Shown one piece after another: positions 1 through 7,063 of a stretch of 64,000 nucleotides of DNA. Below the pieces are notes generated by a model. The model made no database searches and had not been told where the DNA came from. It saw only the letters and a list, made by a program, of their open reading frames with translations. The stretch's first letter is position 1. Each line of letters starts with the position of its first letter. The position numbers and the translations under genes are program-made. The DNA is from JAHFUA01 sp963808725. GTDB taxonomy: Bacteria; Acidobacteriota; Terriglobia; Terriglobales; Acidobacteriaceae. The stretch is from NCBI GenBank assembly GCA_963808725.1, contig CAWEGO010000002.1:682001-746000 (forward strand), written 5' to 3'.

Positions 1-80
1 CAGCAGTCAGCAATCAGCTACGGCCAGACTGTAGAATGTTCGTCGATGAATCAGCAGCGATTGTGCCCGCCATTCGCTCG

Positions 81-116
81 GTAGCTGAGTGCTGACTGCT
101 GAATGCTGAGTGCTGG
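81..116. repeat. Heptamer short tandem repeat (TGCTGAN)
   Basis: About five imperfect copies of a 7-base unit of the form CTGAGTG/CTGACTG/CTGAATG sit directly before the Rieske gene. A related stretch is at positions 1-20. It belongs to the same class of degenerate heptamer arrays found in many intergenic gaps of this window. Confidence 0.7.
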
Positions 117-122
117 TTTCCC

Positions 123-431
123 ATGTCCGACTTCGTCCGACTCTGCAGCAAGGCTGACCTCCCCGAAGAGGGCGAGGCCAAGGAGATCGCGCTCGGCGAC
201 AAGGTGATCTGCGTCGCCAACGTCAGCGGAACCATCTCCGCTATCGATAACGTCTGCCTGCACCGCGGCGGACCGCTCGGCCAGGGCGTCATCGCCGACA
301 ACAAAGTGGTCTGCCCCTGGCACGGCTGGATGTGGGACCCCAAGACCGGCCAGGCCGAGCAGAATCCCAATGCCCGCCTCGCCGTGTATCCCATCAAGCT
401 GGAAGGCGATGAGGTTTACGTGCAGACGTAA
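123..431 (+). CDS. Rieske [2Fe-2S] ferredoxin-like protein
   Basis: A 102-residue soluble protein consisting of one Rieske domain. The two cluster-binding motifs are visible: CLHRGGPL (Cys-x-His) near residue 42 and CPWHGW (Cys-x-x-His) near residue 62. It has no membrane anchor, so it resembles the small ferredoxins of oxygenases or the NirD-type subunit rather than cytochrome bc1 Rieske proteins. No oxygenase or reductase gene is adjacent, so its electron-transfer partner is unknown. The ATG follows a heptamer repeat array and lacks a clear Shine-Dalgarno sequence. Confidence 0.85.
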   Translation: MSDFVRLCSKADLPEEGEAKEIALGDKVICVANVSGTISAIDNVCLHRGGPLGQGVIADNKVVCPWHGWMWDPKTGQAEQNPNARLAVYPIKLEGDEVYVQT

Positions 432-470
432 GCGCCTTGTGCGCCCTGGGGCAAATCTCAATCTCGCTCC

Positions 471-506
471 GGCTAGAAGCTAGCGGCTAGTAGCTAGAAT
501 CCTAGA
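471..506. repeat. Heptamer short tandem repeat (GCTAGNA)
   Basis: Several copies of a GCTAGAA/GCTAGCG/GCTAGTA unit lie between the convergent Rieske and porin genes and reach the porin stop codon. The same CTAGC-type unit recurs near 8330, 19577, 24897 and 25371. Confidence 0.7.
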
Positions 507-1980
507 ACTCGACGTGCGCACGCAGCCCCGGCACCAACACCGGGCCGCGATCACGGTTGTAGCCGGGATTGAAAATATGCTGCACCTGTGGCGCGAGGTA
601 AATACCGCGCCAGACGTGGGCCGTGTAATAAGATTCGACAATGTTCTCCCGCCCGTAGTTCAGCCTTCCGTCGCCCAGCAGGAAGCCCAGCCCGCCATCG
701 GCAAGGTAGCGCTGATGGTCCTTGCAAATCGCGTTGCTGACGAGCGCCAGGCCCGCGCGGTCGAATTTGCGATGCCACCAGGATCCCCTGGCGCCGATTC
801 CGCCGGCAAAGGTCTGGTCGACTTCGGTGTAGGCGAAGGATTCAGTCTTGCCGTTGTCCCAGCCAAAGCGTCCGAAGGCAGCTAGATAGCGCGTGAGGTT
901 CTGCTCCAGGTTGACGCCGAAGCCATATTTGCGCGTGATGTGCCAGGGGTGGTTGGTGATTTCCGGGACCGGGACCAATCCCTCCTGGAACTGGGCCACG
1001 GCATCGCGGTAGATCCCCATGTTGGCATAGTTGGTGTAGGCCAGCAGGCGAACCACGCCAGACTTCTTCGGCACGACGCCGTGACGCAGTTCGAATTCCC
1101 AATTTTCTGCATGAACCTGCCACGGCCGCCACACCAGATCGATTCCGTTCGCCACCTTCGGCATGAGCGCTTCGGCGAAGCGGAAACCCCAGTTACGGTC
1201 CTCGTAGTCCGCCATGAGGCCCACGGTATAGCCGCGCGTATCGGCGGCGTAGTCCCAGGCGCCATTGTCATCCACGGTCCAGTTGCTGAATTGGAAATGG
1301 GTATCGGAGCCCACCGAATTCACATCGAAGAAATCCGGCATGCTGAACTTGCCGAAGCGAATTTCCAGGCGGCGGCGCGGTAGTTCGTCGAACAGCGATA
1401 GAAAACTGCGCTCGTTCTCGATCTTATCCTTGCTCAACGCGAACACTTTGTGGATCATGCCGCGCCCGAGGTACGGGGCTTTGCTCAACAGCGGATTGCG
1501 TACGATGTCCAGATCCGTATTCCCCGCCAAGCCAAGGCCGGTGCTGAGCGCCGCGCCGCCGGCCTCTTCAATATCAACCAGAAGCTCGGTCGAATTGTTG
1601 AGCCGCACGCCGGTGTAGAGCGTCATCACTCGGGAGGTGGCCTTCTCGTAGCTGGGCTGCAAACTGTTCTTACCGCTGTACAGGGCAGGGAACGGAGGGT
1701 GCGTCTGGAAGATGAAATTCGCCTGGCCCGACAGCCAGAAACGAGTGTCCTTGAAATGCGGGAGCATCGATTCGGGATCGTCATCATTGGGCGGGTTGGC
1801 CGTTTCGTCCGCACTTGCAGCGGGAGCGCCGCCATTGGGCAGAGGCGCATCCGGCTGCTGTGCGAACGCAGGGATCGTGCCGGCCGCCGCGGCCATCAGC
1901 CACCATGCGGCCAGCACCGTCCTTGCCATCCAACGCATCGATTTGCGGTCTCGTTTACCCACAGTCCAATCCAGCAGCAT
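502..1980 (-). CDS. OprB-type carbohydrate porin, outer membrane
   Basis: A 492-residue protein with an N-terminal signal sequence (hydrophobic run near residues 20-40 ending in AFAQ) followed by a long region rich in aromatic and alternating residues. It ends in the aromatic terminus HVEF typical of outer-membrane beta-barrels. The motif order (FxLSGQxNFI, GRFGW, HVWRGIYLAPQVQHIFNPGYN) is that of carbohydrate-selective OprB porins. It would carry sugars across the outer membrane. A second start, Met15 (position 1938), gives a more conventional signal peptide, and neither start has a strong ribosome site. It stands alone, with no sugar catabolic genes nearby. Confidence 0.82.
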   Translation of the reverse strand: MLLDWTVGKRDRKSMRWMARTVLAAWWLMAAAAGTIPAFAQQPDAPLPNGGAPAASADETANPPNDDDPESMLPHFKDTRFWLSGQANFIFQTHPPFPALYSGKNSLQPSYEKATSRVMTLYTGVRLNNSTELLVDIEEAGGAALSTGLGLAGNTDLDIVRNPLLSKAPYLGRGMIHKVFALSKDKIENERSFLSLFDELPRRRLEIRFGKFSMPDFFDVNSVGSDTHFQFSNWTVDDNGAWDYAADTRGYTVGLMADYEDRNWGFRFAEALMPKVANGIDLVWRPWQVHAENWEFELRHGVVPKKSGVVRLLAYTNYANMGIYRDAVAQFQEGLVPVPEITNHPWHITRKYGFGVNLEQNLTRYLAAFGRFGWDNGKTESFAYTEVDQTFAGGIGARGSWWHRKFDRAGLALVSNAICKDHQRYLADGGLGFLLGDGRLNYGRENIVESYYTAHVWRGIYLAPQVQHIFNPGYNRDRGPVLVPGLRAHVEF

Positions 1981-2029
1981 GCTCTTGGTTAGTTAAAGGA
2001 GCGTTACAGCCCCCGATCCCCACTGGGCG

Positions 2030-2233
2030 TCATTTTTCCGCGGCCAGATCCCATTGCATCCGGAGCTGCCGCCTGCCGCCGTTGTCGGTGACCACGACCC
2101 AGCTCATACGCAGAGATTTGCGCCCGGAGTTGCCTTCCAATTGCCAAAAAGCGGCATCTTCGTATTGGATCACACCCGTGAGCTGCGTCGTCGGCATCGC
2201 CATCGGTTCTGCGAAAACAGTCACGCAGGTCAT
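2030..2233 (-). CDS. Small hypothetical protein (67 aa)
   Basis: A short hydrophilic ORF with no family I recognise. It is kept as real because a near-perfect Shine-Dalgarno sequence (AAAGGAGG) lies about eight bases upstream of the ATG. It follows the MgtE-like gene on the same strand by about 80 bases and could be the last gene of that transcript. The product has no signal peptide or membrane segment. Confidence 0.55.
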   Translation of the reverse strand: MTCVTVFAEPMAMPTTQLTGVIQYEDAAFWQLEGNSGRKSLRMSWVVVTDNGGRRQLRMQWDLAAEK

Positions 2234-2311
2234 TTTCCTTCCTCCTTTCTGTAGATTTTAGCCATCCAATTCGATGTCATGCTATGGAAGCGATAAACAG
2301 TTCCCCGCCAC

Positions 2312-3586
2312 TTATTCCAAAATGCGATGCTTGAGGTTCATGACGTCGCGGTAGGGGACAACCCCCAAAATAATGTCGTGTTCGTCAGTGACGGGAAGCG
2401 CCCGGAACCCATAGCGAATGAACGCATCCGATGCCTGCTTCATGGTGCTCTCTGGATTGAGGCTGATGACATTCTTGACCATCAAGTCCTTCAGCAGGTC
2501 GTGGTCTGCAGCCATGAACAACTCCTTGATGTCGATGACTCCCAGGAGCTTGTCCATGTCGCCCACTACATAGAAGTACATCACCACATCCATGGACCTC
2601 GCCGCTTTCCTGAATTTCCTGCGCGCTTGCTCGACGCTCATGTCAGGTAGACATTTAATGAACTTGCTTGTAGTGAAGTTCAGGATGTTGATTTCGTGCT
2701 TCTCCAAAATTTCTTCGATTTTTGCGACGTTCACGGGCTCCAGCAGCCCGAGGATGGCCCTTTTCTCATCGGCTGGCAGAACAGACAATATGTCGGCCGC
2801 TTGCCCAGAGGTCATCTCGCCGATGAGTTGGGCCACCCGCTCCTTGCGGAGCGAGAAAACAATGTCGCGCTGCACGGCGGGTTCGACTTCTTCCAGCGTG
2901 TCAGAGGCGCGCTCCGTATCGAGGCCCTCCAGCAGGGTCACCCGCTGGGCGCTGTCCAACTCCTCCACGATGTCGGCCAGGTCCGCCGGGTGGATCTCAG
3001 AGAGTTCTTCCTTCAGGATGTTCAATTTGACGTTACCTTGCAGTGCCCCCAGCTGGGGTGAGAGGGGCTGCACATAGGACCACGGGATCAGCTTCTTCTT
3101 CACTTCATCAGCGCGTCTGTAGAGATAATCGGAGAGAACTCTAAGGCCAAATTGGCGGAGCAAGCCGTAGCGGCTGATGTCAACGTCGCTGACATAAAGG
3201 CTGCCGTTTGTCCGCACCAGACGCACATCGTAGACAACTTCGACTTCGCGGTCCTCCATGTCCAGCACCTTCTTGTCGAGCACGTAGTCGCGCAGCAAGA
3301 CTTCTTCCGGGCGCAGCGTCCGTGCGTAGCTGCTCGAATCGCCGTTGTCCACGATGACCTCGCGGGGGCTGAACGACCGCACCTTCGGAAACGGAACCAG
3401 CAACGGAGCTTCTCCGAACGGACGAGCAATCTGGAAGTGGGTGACTTCCGCCAGTTTGCCTTGGTCCACCGCGACCATGTCTTTCAGCTTGCCGATCTTC
3501 CGACCGTTGAGATAGGCACGCGCACCAATAAACTGGGTCAGAAACAAGATCTCTTCGTTCGTGTGCTTGAGCATTGTCCCGTTCAT
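2312..3586 (-). CDS. PRC-barrel-like + MgtE-N + CBS-pair protein, no transport domain
   Basis: A 424-residue cytosolic protein. Residues ~10-180 look like a PRC-barrel-type region (LNGRKIGKLKDMVAV is the hallmark). Residues ~195-300 form the superhelical MgtE N domain (EIHPADLADIVEELD, repeated helices), and residues ~305-424 are two CBS motifs. In true MgtE magnesium channels the N and CBS domains are Mg2+ sensors that gate a following membrane pore. Here that pore is absent and the gene ends after the second CBS. It lies 12 bases after a 58-aa membrane protein and downstream of an Nramp-type transporter, under an M-box riboswitch. I infer a magnesium-sensing regulator acting in trans on the Nramp protein. 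Start chosen from GAGGTGG just before the ATG. Confidence 0.85.
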   Translation of the reverse strand: MNGTMLKHTNEEILFLTQFIGARAYLNGRKIGKLKDMVAVDQGKLAEVTHFQIARPFGEAPLLVPFPKVRSFSPREVIVDNGDSSSYARTLRPEEVLLRDYVLDKKVLDMEDREVEVVYDVRLVRTNGSLYVSDVDISRYGLLRQFGLRVLSDYLYRRADEVKKKLIPWSYVQPLSPQLGALQGNVKLNILKEELSEIHPADLADIVEELDSAQRVTLLEGLDTERASDTLEEVEPAVQRDIVFSLRKERVAQLIGEMTSGQAADILSVLPADEKRAILGLLEPVNVAKIEEILEKHEINILNFTTSKFIKCLPDMSVEQARRKFRKAARSMDVVMYFYVVGDMDKLLGVIDIKELFMAADHDLLKDLMVKNVISLNPESTMKQASDAFIRYGFRALPVTDEHDIILGVVPYRDVMNLKHRILE

Positions 3587-3598
3587 AGGCCACCTCGA

Positions 3599-3775
3599 TT
3601 AGCGAAGCAAAGTGATGAACTTGTAGACCATGATTCCAACCAGGAAGAGCAGATAGAACCGTAGCACCCCAAGAGAAAGCTTCACCCCGAGGGTCATCGT
3701 GATATGCGGCGTTGCATATTTCTGATTGATGGCCCTGACTGCTCCGGCGGTCTTCCGAAAGAAGCTAAAGATCAT
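3599..3775 (-). CDS. Small single-span membrane protein of the magnesium locus (58 aa)
   Basis: Begins MIFSFFRK and carries one hydrophobic helix near the C terminus (about residues 36-52, RFYLLFLVGIMVY). The ORF extends further upstream, but an ATG preceded by GGAGGGG at good spacing sets the start 21 codons inside it and only 22 bases after the Nramp stop. Placed between the Nramp protein and its putative MgtE-N sensor, it may be a docking or accessory subunit. This is inference; I recognise no family. Confidence 0.7.
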   Translation of the reverse strand: MIFSFFRKTAGAVRAINQKYATPHITMTLGVKLSLGVLRFYLLFLVGIMVYKFITLLR

Positions 3776-3797
3776 TGTTGCCCCTCCAAATGACTTG

Positions 3798-5072
3798 TCA
3801 TCCCCCGAGAATCTTGGGGAAAAGCGCACTGATCCCATACAGAGTGGAAACCACGATGATCATCGCGACGATCCCTACGTTCGCGACGTTCTGAAACCAG
3901 GTGTTCTTGTACTCGCCCATGGTCTCCTCGTTATTGAGAAGCAAGATGAGAAACACCAACGCGGCGGGCAGCAGCGTCACCGCGATTACCTGAACAAAGA
4001 GCGTGATCAGCACCAGCGGTGCCCGCGGAATCAGGACCACGGTTCCCGCCAGCAGCAGGTCGAAGAAGTAGTAGGCATAAAACCATGGCGCCTCCTTCAA
4101 TTGGTTGTTCAAGGAGTGGGCCCAGCCGAAGACTTCGCCGAAGGCCCATGAGCTCGCCAGCGAAATACATATGGCGCCCAGGAACCCGGCATCGAACAAG
4201 CCGATGGCCAGGAACGCCCCTACGTAACGGTTGATTCCCATGAACCGACTGGCGGCTGTGGCGGCGTCATTGATGTCCTGGCCGTGGAGAAGAGTGGCGG
4301 TCAGGATCACGCAGCCTGCGGCCACGACCACCGTCAGAAATGAGCCTATGGCGGTGTCGATCTTCCCCCACAGCATGTCTTTTTCCTGCATGCCCTTGTC
4401 CACCACGGCACTTTGCTGGAAGAAGATCATCCAGGGCGCAATGGTGGTACCGATATTGGCCATCAGGAAAAAGAACAGGTTGTTGGTGAATCCCCCGGGG
4501 GGAAGCTGCGGGATGAAGCTGCCGTGCAGGATCTTGTCGATCGGGGGGTTGATCATGATCGCCGCTGGAATGTAAATAAGGTTGAGCCCACAAAACACCA
4601 GGGCGAGCTTCTCCCAGGTCCAATACCGCCCTTGGAGAACCATGGTCGCCATGATGATCCAGCTGATGATGACCGTGATGACGGGCGGCACACCGAAAAT
4701 GCTCAACGCCGCCGTCATTCCGATGAACTCGGTGATCATGGTCAGCCAATCCACCAGCACCAAGTCCAGCAGGGAAAACCAGCCCCAGAAGGCGCCGAAG
4801 GAATGGAAGATGGCCTCAGCATGACCGCGTTTGGTCACTGCTCCCAGCCTTACCGTCATCTCCTGGACGTAATAGGCAACCGGCCCCAGCAGGATCAGAA
4901 ACCAGATCAAATGAAAACTGAACTTGGCGCCGGTGGCGGTGTACGTGGTGATCCCGCCGGCGTCGTTGTCAGCCACCATGACGATAATGCCCGGTCCGGC
5001 GAGGATCAGGTACAGCCTGATCACCTTGAGGACTTTCTTGTATCGGTAATAGAGCCTGGAAAAAACGTTCAC
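3798..5072 (-). CDS. Nramp-superfamily divalent metal transporter, probably Mg2+ (NRMT-like)
   Basis: A 424-residue polytopic membrane protein with about eleven hydrophobic helices in Nramp order. In canonical Nramp proteins helix 1 carries DPGN and helix 6 carries a Met-Pro-His motif, and the Met and Asn bind soft transition metals. Here helix 1 reads DNDAGG and helix 6 reads TIAPWM, so the aspartate is kept while the Asn and the Met/His are lost. Loss of the soft ligand is known for Nramp-related magnesium transporters, and the M-box upstream fits magnesium. The start is a GTG seven to eight bases after GGAGG, which removes a non-homologous 58-residue extension of the ORF. The chain is uptake transporter, micro-protein, then MgtE-N sensor. 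Confidence 0.85.
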   Translation of the reverse strand: MNVFSRLYYRYKKVLKVIRLYLILAGPGIIVMVADNDAGGITTYTATGAKFSFHLIWFLILLGPVAYYVQEMTVRLGAVTKRGHAEAIFHSFGAFWGWFSLLDLVLVDWLTMITEFIGMTAALSIFGVPPVITVIISWIIMATMVLQGRYWTWEKLALVFCGLNLIYIPAAIMINPPIDKILHGSFIPQLPPGGFTNNLFFFLMANIGTTIAPWMIFFQQSAVVDKGMQEKDMLWGKIDTAIGSFLTVVVAAGCVILTATLLHGQDINDAATAASRFMGINRYVGAFLAIGLFDAGFLGAICISLASSWAFGEVFGWAHSLNNQLKEAPWFYAYYFFDLLLAGTVVLIPRAPLVLITLFVQVIAVTLLPAALVFLILLLNNEETMGEYKNTWFQNVANVGIVAMIIVVSTLYGISALFPKILGG

Positions 5073-5131
5073 GACGCATTCCTCCGATGAGGTGAGACCT
5101 TCGAATCGCCGGGCCGCCCTGCCCGGAACTC

Positions 5132-5227
5132 TCATTTCCTGCAGTGCCTGATCAAGGCCGCGATGGCGGCGAGCGCGAAAGGCACCAAGACCAACAGCAC
5201 AACCAGTGGGTGGACGCCAGTACGCAT
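5132..5227 (-). CDS. 31-residue single-span membrane peptide ahead of the Nramp gene
   Basis: ATG preceded by GGGAGAAGT opens 31 codons ending in TGA. The peptide has a short polar start (MRTGVHPL), about 19 hydrophobic residues (VVLLVLVPFALAAIAAL) and a basic tail (IRHCRK). It lies 59 bases before the Nramp GTG on the same transcript and downstream of the M-box. Size and topology resemble micro-proteins that accompany ion transporters, such as KdpF and MgtS in other bacteria. Sequence homology is not claimed. It could also serve mainly as a translated leader. Confidence 0.55.
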   Translation of the reverse strand: MRTGVHPLVVLLVLVPFALAAIAALIRHCRK

Positions 5228-5616
5228 ACTTCTCCCGACTCCCCACAATTTACAGTCGGCACACCGCAATCACGGCGGGCCTTCGCGCAGAGTAAGTCTT
5301 GCGTCTGCTCGACGTTAGGGAAGGAGTGGGAGCGAGCGCAGCCCCGATCCCTCCGCGTTCTTCAGTTTTGGCTGCACAGAAGAAGCGGAGGTGAGGCGAT
5401 AGGCGAGACGTCTATCGGGTCACACGGCTTCGTTCTATGCCGGAATGCCGCCGGTACTCGGAGGCTTGTCGTCCAAGTGCTTGAGTTCTGTCATAAGTTT
5501 TGCTGGTGGGCGGTAACGCCAGAACGGGAGACAAAAGCCGTCTCCCCAGCAGAAAGGAATCAACGGATTCGCTACGGCTGCCGCATGGACGGAGCCGCAG
5601 GAGTCGCCCTTCTTTT
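5228..5616 (-). other. Long 5' leader between the M-box and the magnesium operon
   Basis: Nearly 390 bases of transcribed leader with no convincing gene. Reading on the minus strand it contains a 7-bp perfect stem (GGGAGAC/GTCTCCC, positions 5526-5546) without a following U-run. It also holds a 19-codon ATG ORF at 5435-5494 without a ribosome site. The expression platform of the M-box is presumably here. I cannot tell whether it works by termination, Rho access or translation. Confidence 0.4.
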
Positions 5617-5782
5617 CCTCACTGGTTCAAGCTTCAGCACCGCGCACCGTTAGAGGCCCTAAACCTCAGCCACATTAGGAAAACCCTTAGCCCGGGAGTT
5701 CCTGCTGTACCCTTACTGCCAGCTTCTTTCGAAGCCGTTGGGCAGTGGCCTGTGTGTTACGCGGGAGCCTCGCTTACCGAGG
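5617..5782 (-). promoter_or_regulatory. M-box (ykoK-type) magnesium riboswitch
   Basis: On the minus strand the consensus blocks of the M-box aptamer appear in order and at normal spacing. These are GAGGCTCC, then CCACTGCCCAA, a short hairpin, GGGTACAGCAGGAA, TAAGGnnnTTCCTAATG, nGGCTGAGG, and GTGCTGAAGCT. The 5' CCTCGGT and 3' ACC...GAGG can pair as the closing stem P1. Total length (~166 nt) fits the family. M-boxes bind Mg2+ and turn off magnesium uptake genes. The genes downstream are the Nramp protein and the MgtE-N protein, which agrees. Confidence 0.87.
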
Positions 5783-5799
5783 ATCCATGCAACATCGCC

Positions 5800-5829
5800 A
5801 AGGTAAACGGAATTCCCATATACTGTCAA
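5800..5829 (-). promoter_or_regulatory. Promoter of the M-box/magnesium operon
   Basis: A perfect -35 TTGACA (positions 5824-5829 on the minus strand) is followed after 18 bases by TACCTT (5800-5805) as a weak -10. Transcription would start just before the M-box P1 stem. The -35 overlaps the inverted repeat described as a repressor operator. Confidence 0.5.
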
Positions 5830-5836
5830 GAGTATA
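5819..5836. promoter_or_regulatory. Candidate RcnR/CsoR-family operator
   Basis: Perfect inverted repeat TATACT-N6-AGTATA. Its core TACT-N6-AGTA has the same geometry as the RcnR recognition site (TACT, six bases, AGTA). It overlaps the -35 of the minus-strand magnesium operon and a possible -10 (TATAGT, 5833-5838) for the plus-strand repressor gene, so one bound repressor could silence both. Confidence 0.5.
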
Positions 5837-5905
5837 GTTTAATTTTTTTCTTTGTCCCCGGCCGGGATTACGGAACTTTCAAGGGTGTACCGGAGGTCAC
5901 ATCAA

Positions 5906-6184
5906 TTGAGTCACATCACCGGCGCCAAAAAAGAGCTCGTTACTCGCATCAATCGCATTCAGGGCCAGCTCGACGCCATCAAGGATGCAGTTCAGAAAGA
6001 CCAGGACTGTGCCTCGGTGCTCCAGCAAGTGGCCGCCTGCCGGGGCGCAATGAATAGCCTGATGGCGGAAATCATCGAGGGCGAGATCAAATGTCACGTA
6101 CTGAGCCCCAATGCGAAGGCCAATTCCTCGGAGGCCCAGGCAGCGGATCAGGTGGTCGAGGTCCTGCGTCGGTACATTAAGTAA
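5906..6184 (+). CDS. RcnR/FrmR/CsoR-family metal-sensing repressor
   Basis: A 92-residue all-helical DUF156 protein. Family sensors bind metal or react through residues at fixed positions. With the TTG start at 5906, eight bases after GGAGGT, the protein begins Met-Ser-His. It then has His3, Cys35, Glu60 and His64, so three of the four RcnR ligands (His3, Cys35, His60, His64) are kept and His60 is Glu. The longer ORF starting at 5852 would bury His3, so TTG is preferred. It is divergent from the magnesium operon, with a TACT-N6-AGTA palindrome between them. The metal it senses is not predictable; Ni/Co-like or Mn/Mg-linked roles are possible. Confidence 0.82.
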   Translation: MSHITGAKKELVTRINRIQGQLDAIKDAVQKDQDCASVLQQVAACRGAMNSLMAEIIEGEIKCHVLSPNAKANSSEAQAADQVVEVLRRYIK

Positions 6185-6335
6185 CCCGAGCATCGTTTTG
6201 CGCCCCGGCCCGCTGGTCTTTGTTGAAGGAGTATACCCACCATAGTATGTTCAGGCCGGCTTCAGAGGGCCGGCGCCACCCGGTGCAGTGAGCGTGCACA
6301 CCAGAGGGGACCAAGCGGGCTCGTCCCCACAGCTT

Positions 6336-6956
6336 TCAGCGCGGGAACTCGGGCAGCGCCGGCTTGTGGTCCGGGGGCAACGCGGTGCGCGCCGTGTTCA
6401 TTACCATGGCCAGGAACGTGTAGTAGCCGTTGACGCCGATCATGTCGATGACGCCCTGCTCGCCGAAGCGCGCCACTGCACGGGCGTAGGTGAGGTCGCT
6501 GACGCTCTTGGTGTCGTGCAGTTCGGTGAGGAAGTCGTACACCAGTTCTTCGTCGGCCGGCATGTTTTGTGGCCGTCGGCCGTCGGCAACGGCCTTAGCG
6601 ATCTCTGGACTCAATCCGGCCTTGATGGCGATCGGATAGTGGACATCCCACTCGTACTGCTGCGTCCACTGTCGTGAGGTGACCAATATTGTGAACTCGC
6701 TGAGTTTGGCCGGCAGCGTGTTCTTGAAGCGCAGATAGTCGCCCATAGCCTTGGCGCGCAGCATCACTTCCGGGCTGCGCAACAGTGGAACGAACGGACC
6801 GAAGACGGGCGTATGGCGGTCGGCGGCGAATTCCTGCGCCGCTTTCTTCTGGGCTTCGGTCATCTTGTCAGCCGGGATCTCCGGCATGCGGTCTTGAGCC
6901 ATCGCAACCCCCACGGGCGCCAGGACCATCAGCGCCGCTACGAGTAATGTTCTCAT
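6336..6956 (-). CDS. Exported carboxymuconolactone decarboxylase-like protein
   Basis: 206 residues beginning MRTLLVAALMVLAPVG with an Ala-rich signal peptide (cleavage near AMAQ). The mature part has the all-helical AhpD/CMD fold signature (region FTILVTSRQWTQQYEWDVHY, then AIKAGLSPEIAKAV). The redox CxxC of AhpD-type peroxidase partners is absent, so it is unlikely to be a peroxidase subunit. The start was set at the ATG seven bases after AGGAGG, dropping a 25-residue extension translated from a heptamer repeat. The exact substrate is unknown. Confidence 0.75.
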   Translation of the reverse strand: MRTLLVAALMVLAPVGVAMAQDRMPEIPADKMTEAQKKAAQEFAADRHTPVFGPFVPLLRSPEVMLRAKAMGDYLRFKNTLPAKLSEFTILVTSRQWTQQYEWDVHYPIAIKAGLSPEIAKAVADGRRPQNMPADEELVYDFLTELHDTKSVSDLTYARAVARFGEQGVIDMIGVNGYYTFLAMVMNTARTALPPDHKPALPEFPR

Positions 6957-7003
6957 TGAAGTGCCTCCTGGGCGGAGGTAAGGATACCGCATGGAAAGGC
7001 CGT

Positions 7004-7055
7004 TAGCTCTTGGCTCTTGGCTTTTGGCCAAAAGCTAAGAGCTAAGCCAAGAGCC
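7004..7055. repeat. Heptamer repeat (CTCTTGG) with palindromic centre
   Basis: Copies of CTCTTGG and TTTTGGC meet their reverse complement (CCAAAAGC, CCAAGAG) around TTTTGGCCAAAA, giving a strong hairpin between two minus-strand genes. The same TCTTGGC unit recurs at 8360, 30635 and 55285. Confidence 0.7.
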
Positions 7056-7063
7056 TTCTGTAA

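Noticed and set aside
3776..3838. Extended start of the 58-aa membrane protein (79 codons)
   Set aside because: The extra codons overlap the Nramp stop region and lack a ribosome site; the inner ATG has GGAGGGG.
5388..5490. Plus-strand blocks AGGTGAGGC, GACG..GGGTCA and GGCTTGTC that look like an M-box facing the repressor gene
   Set aside because: Spacing is wrong (the ~30 nt between blocks are missing), and the full, ordered M-box was found on the minus strand at 5617-5782, facing the magnesium operon.
5144..5653. 169-codon plus-strand ORF over the magnesium-operon leader
   Set aside because: It is antisense to the riboswitch leader, low complexity, and without a ribosome site or family signal.
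6230..6250. ATAC-N8-GTAT sequence after the repressor gene as a second operator
   Set aside because: Arms are only 4 bp, geometry differs from the 5819 site and no promoter or gene follows on either strand.
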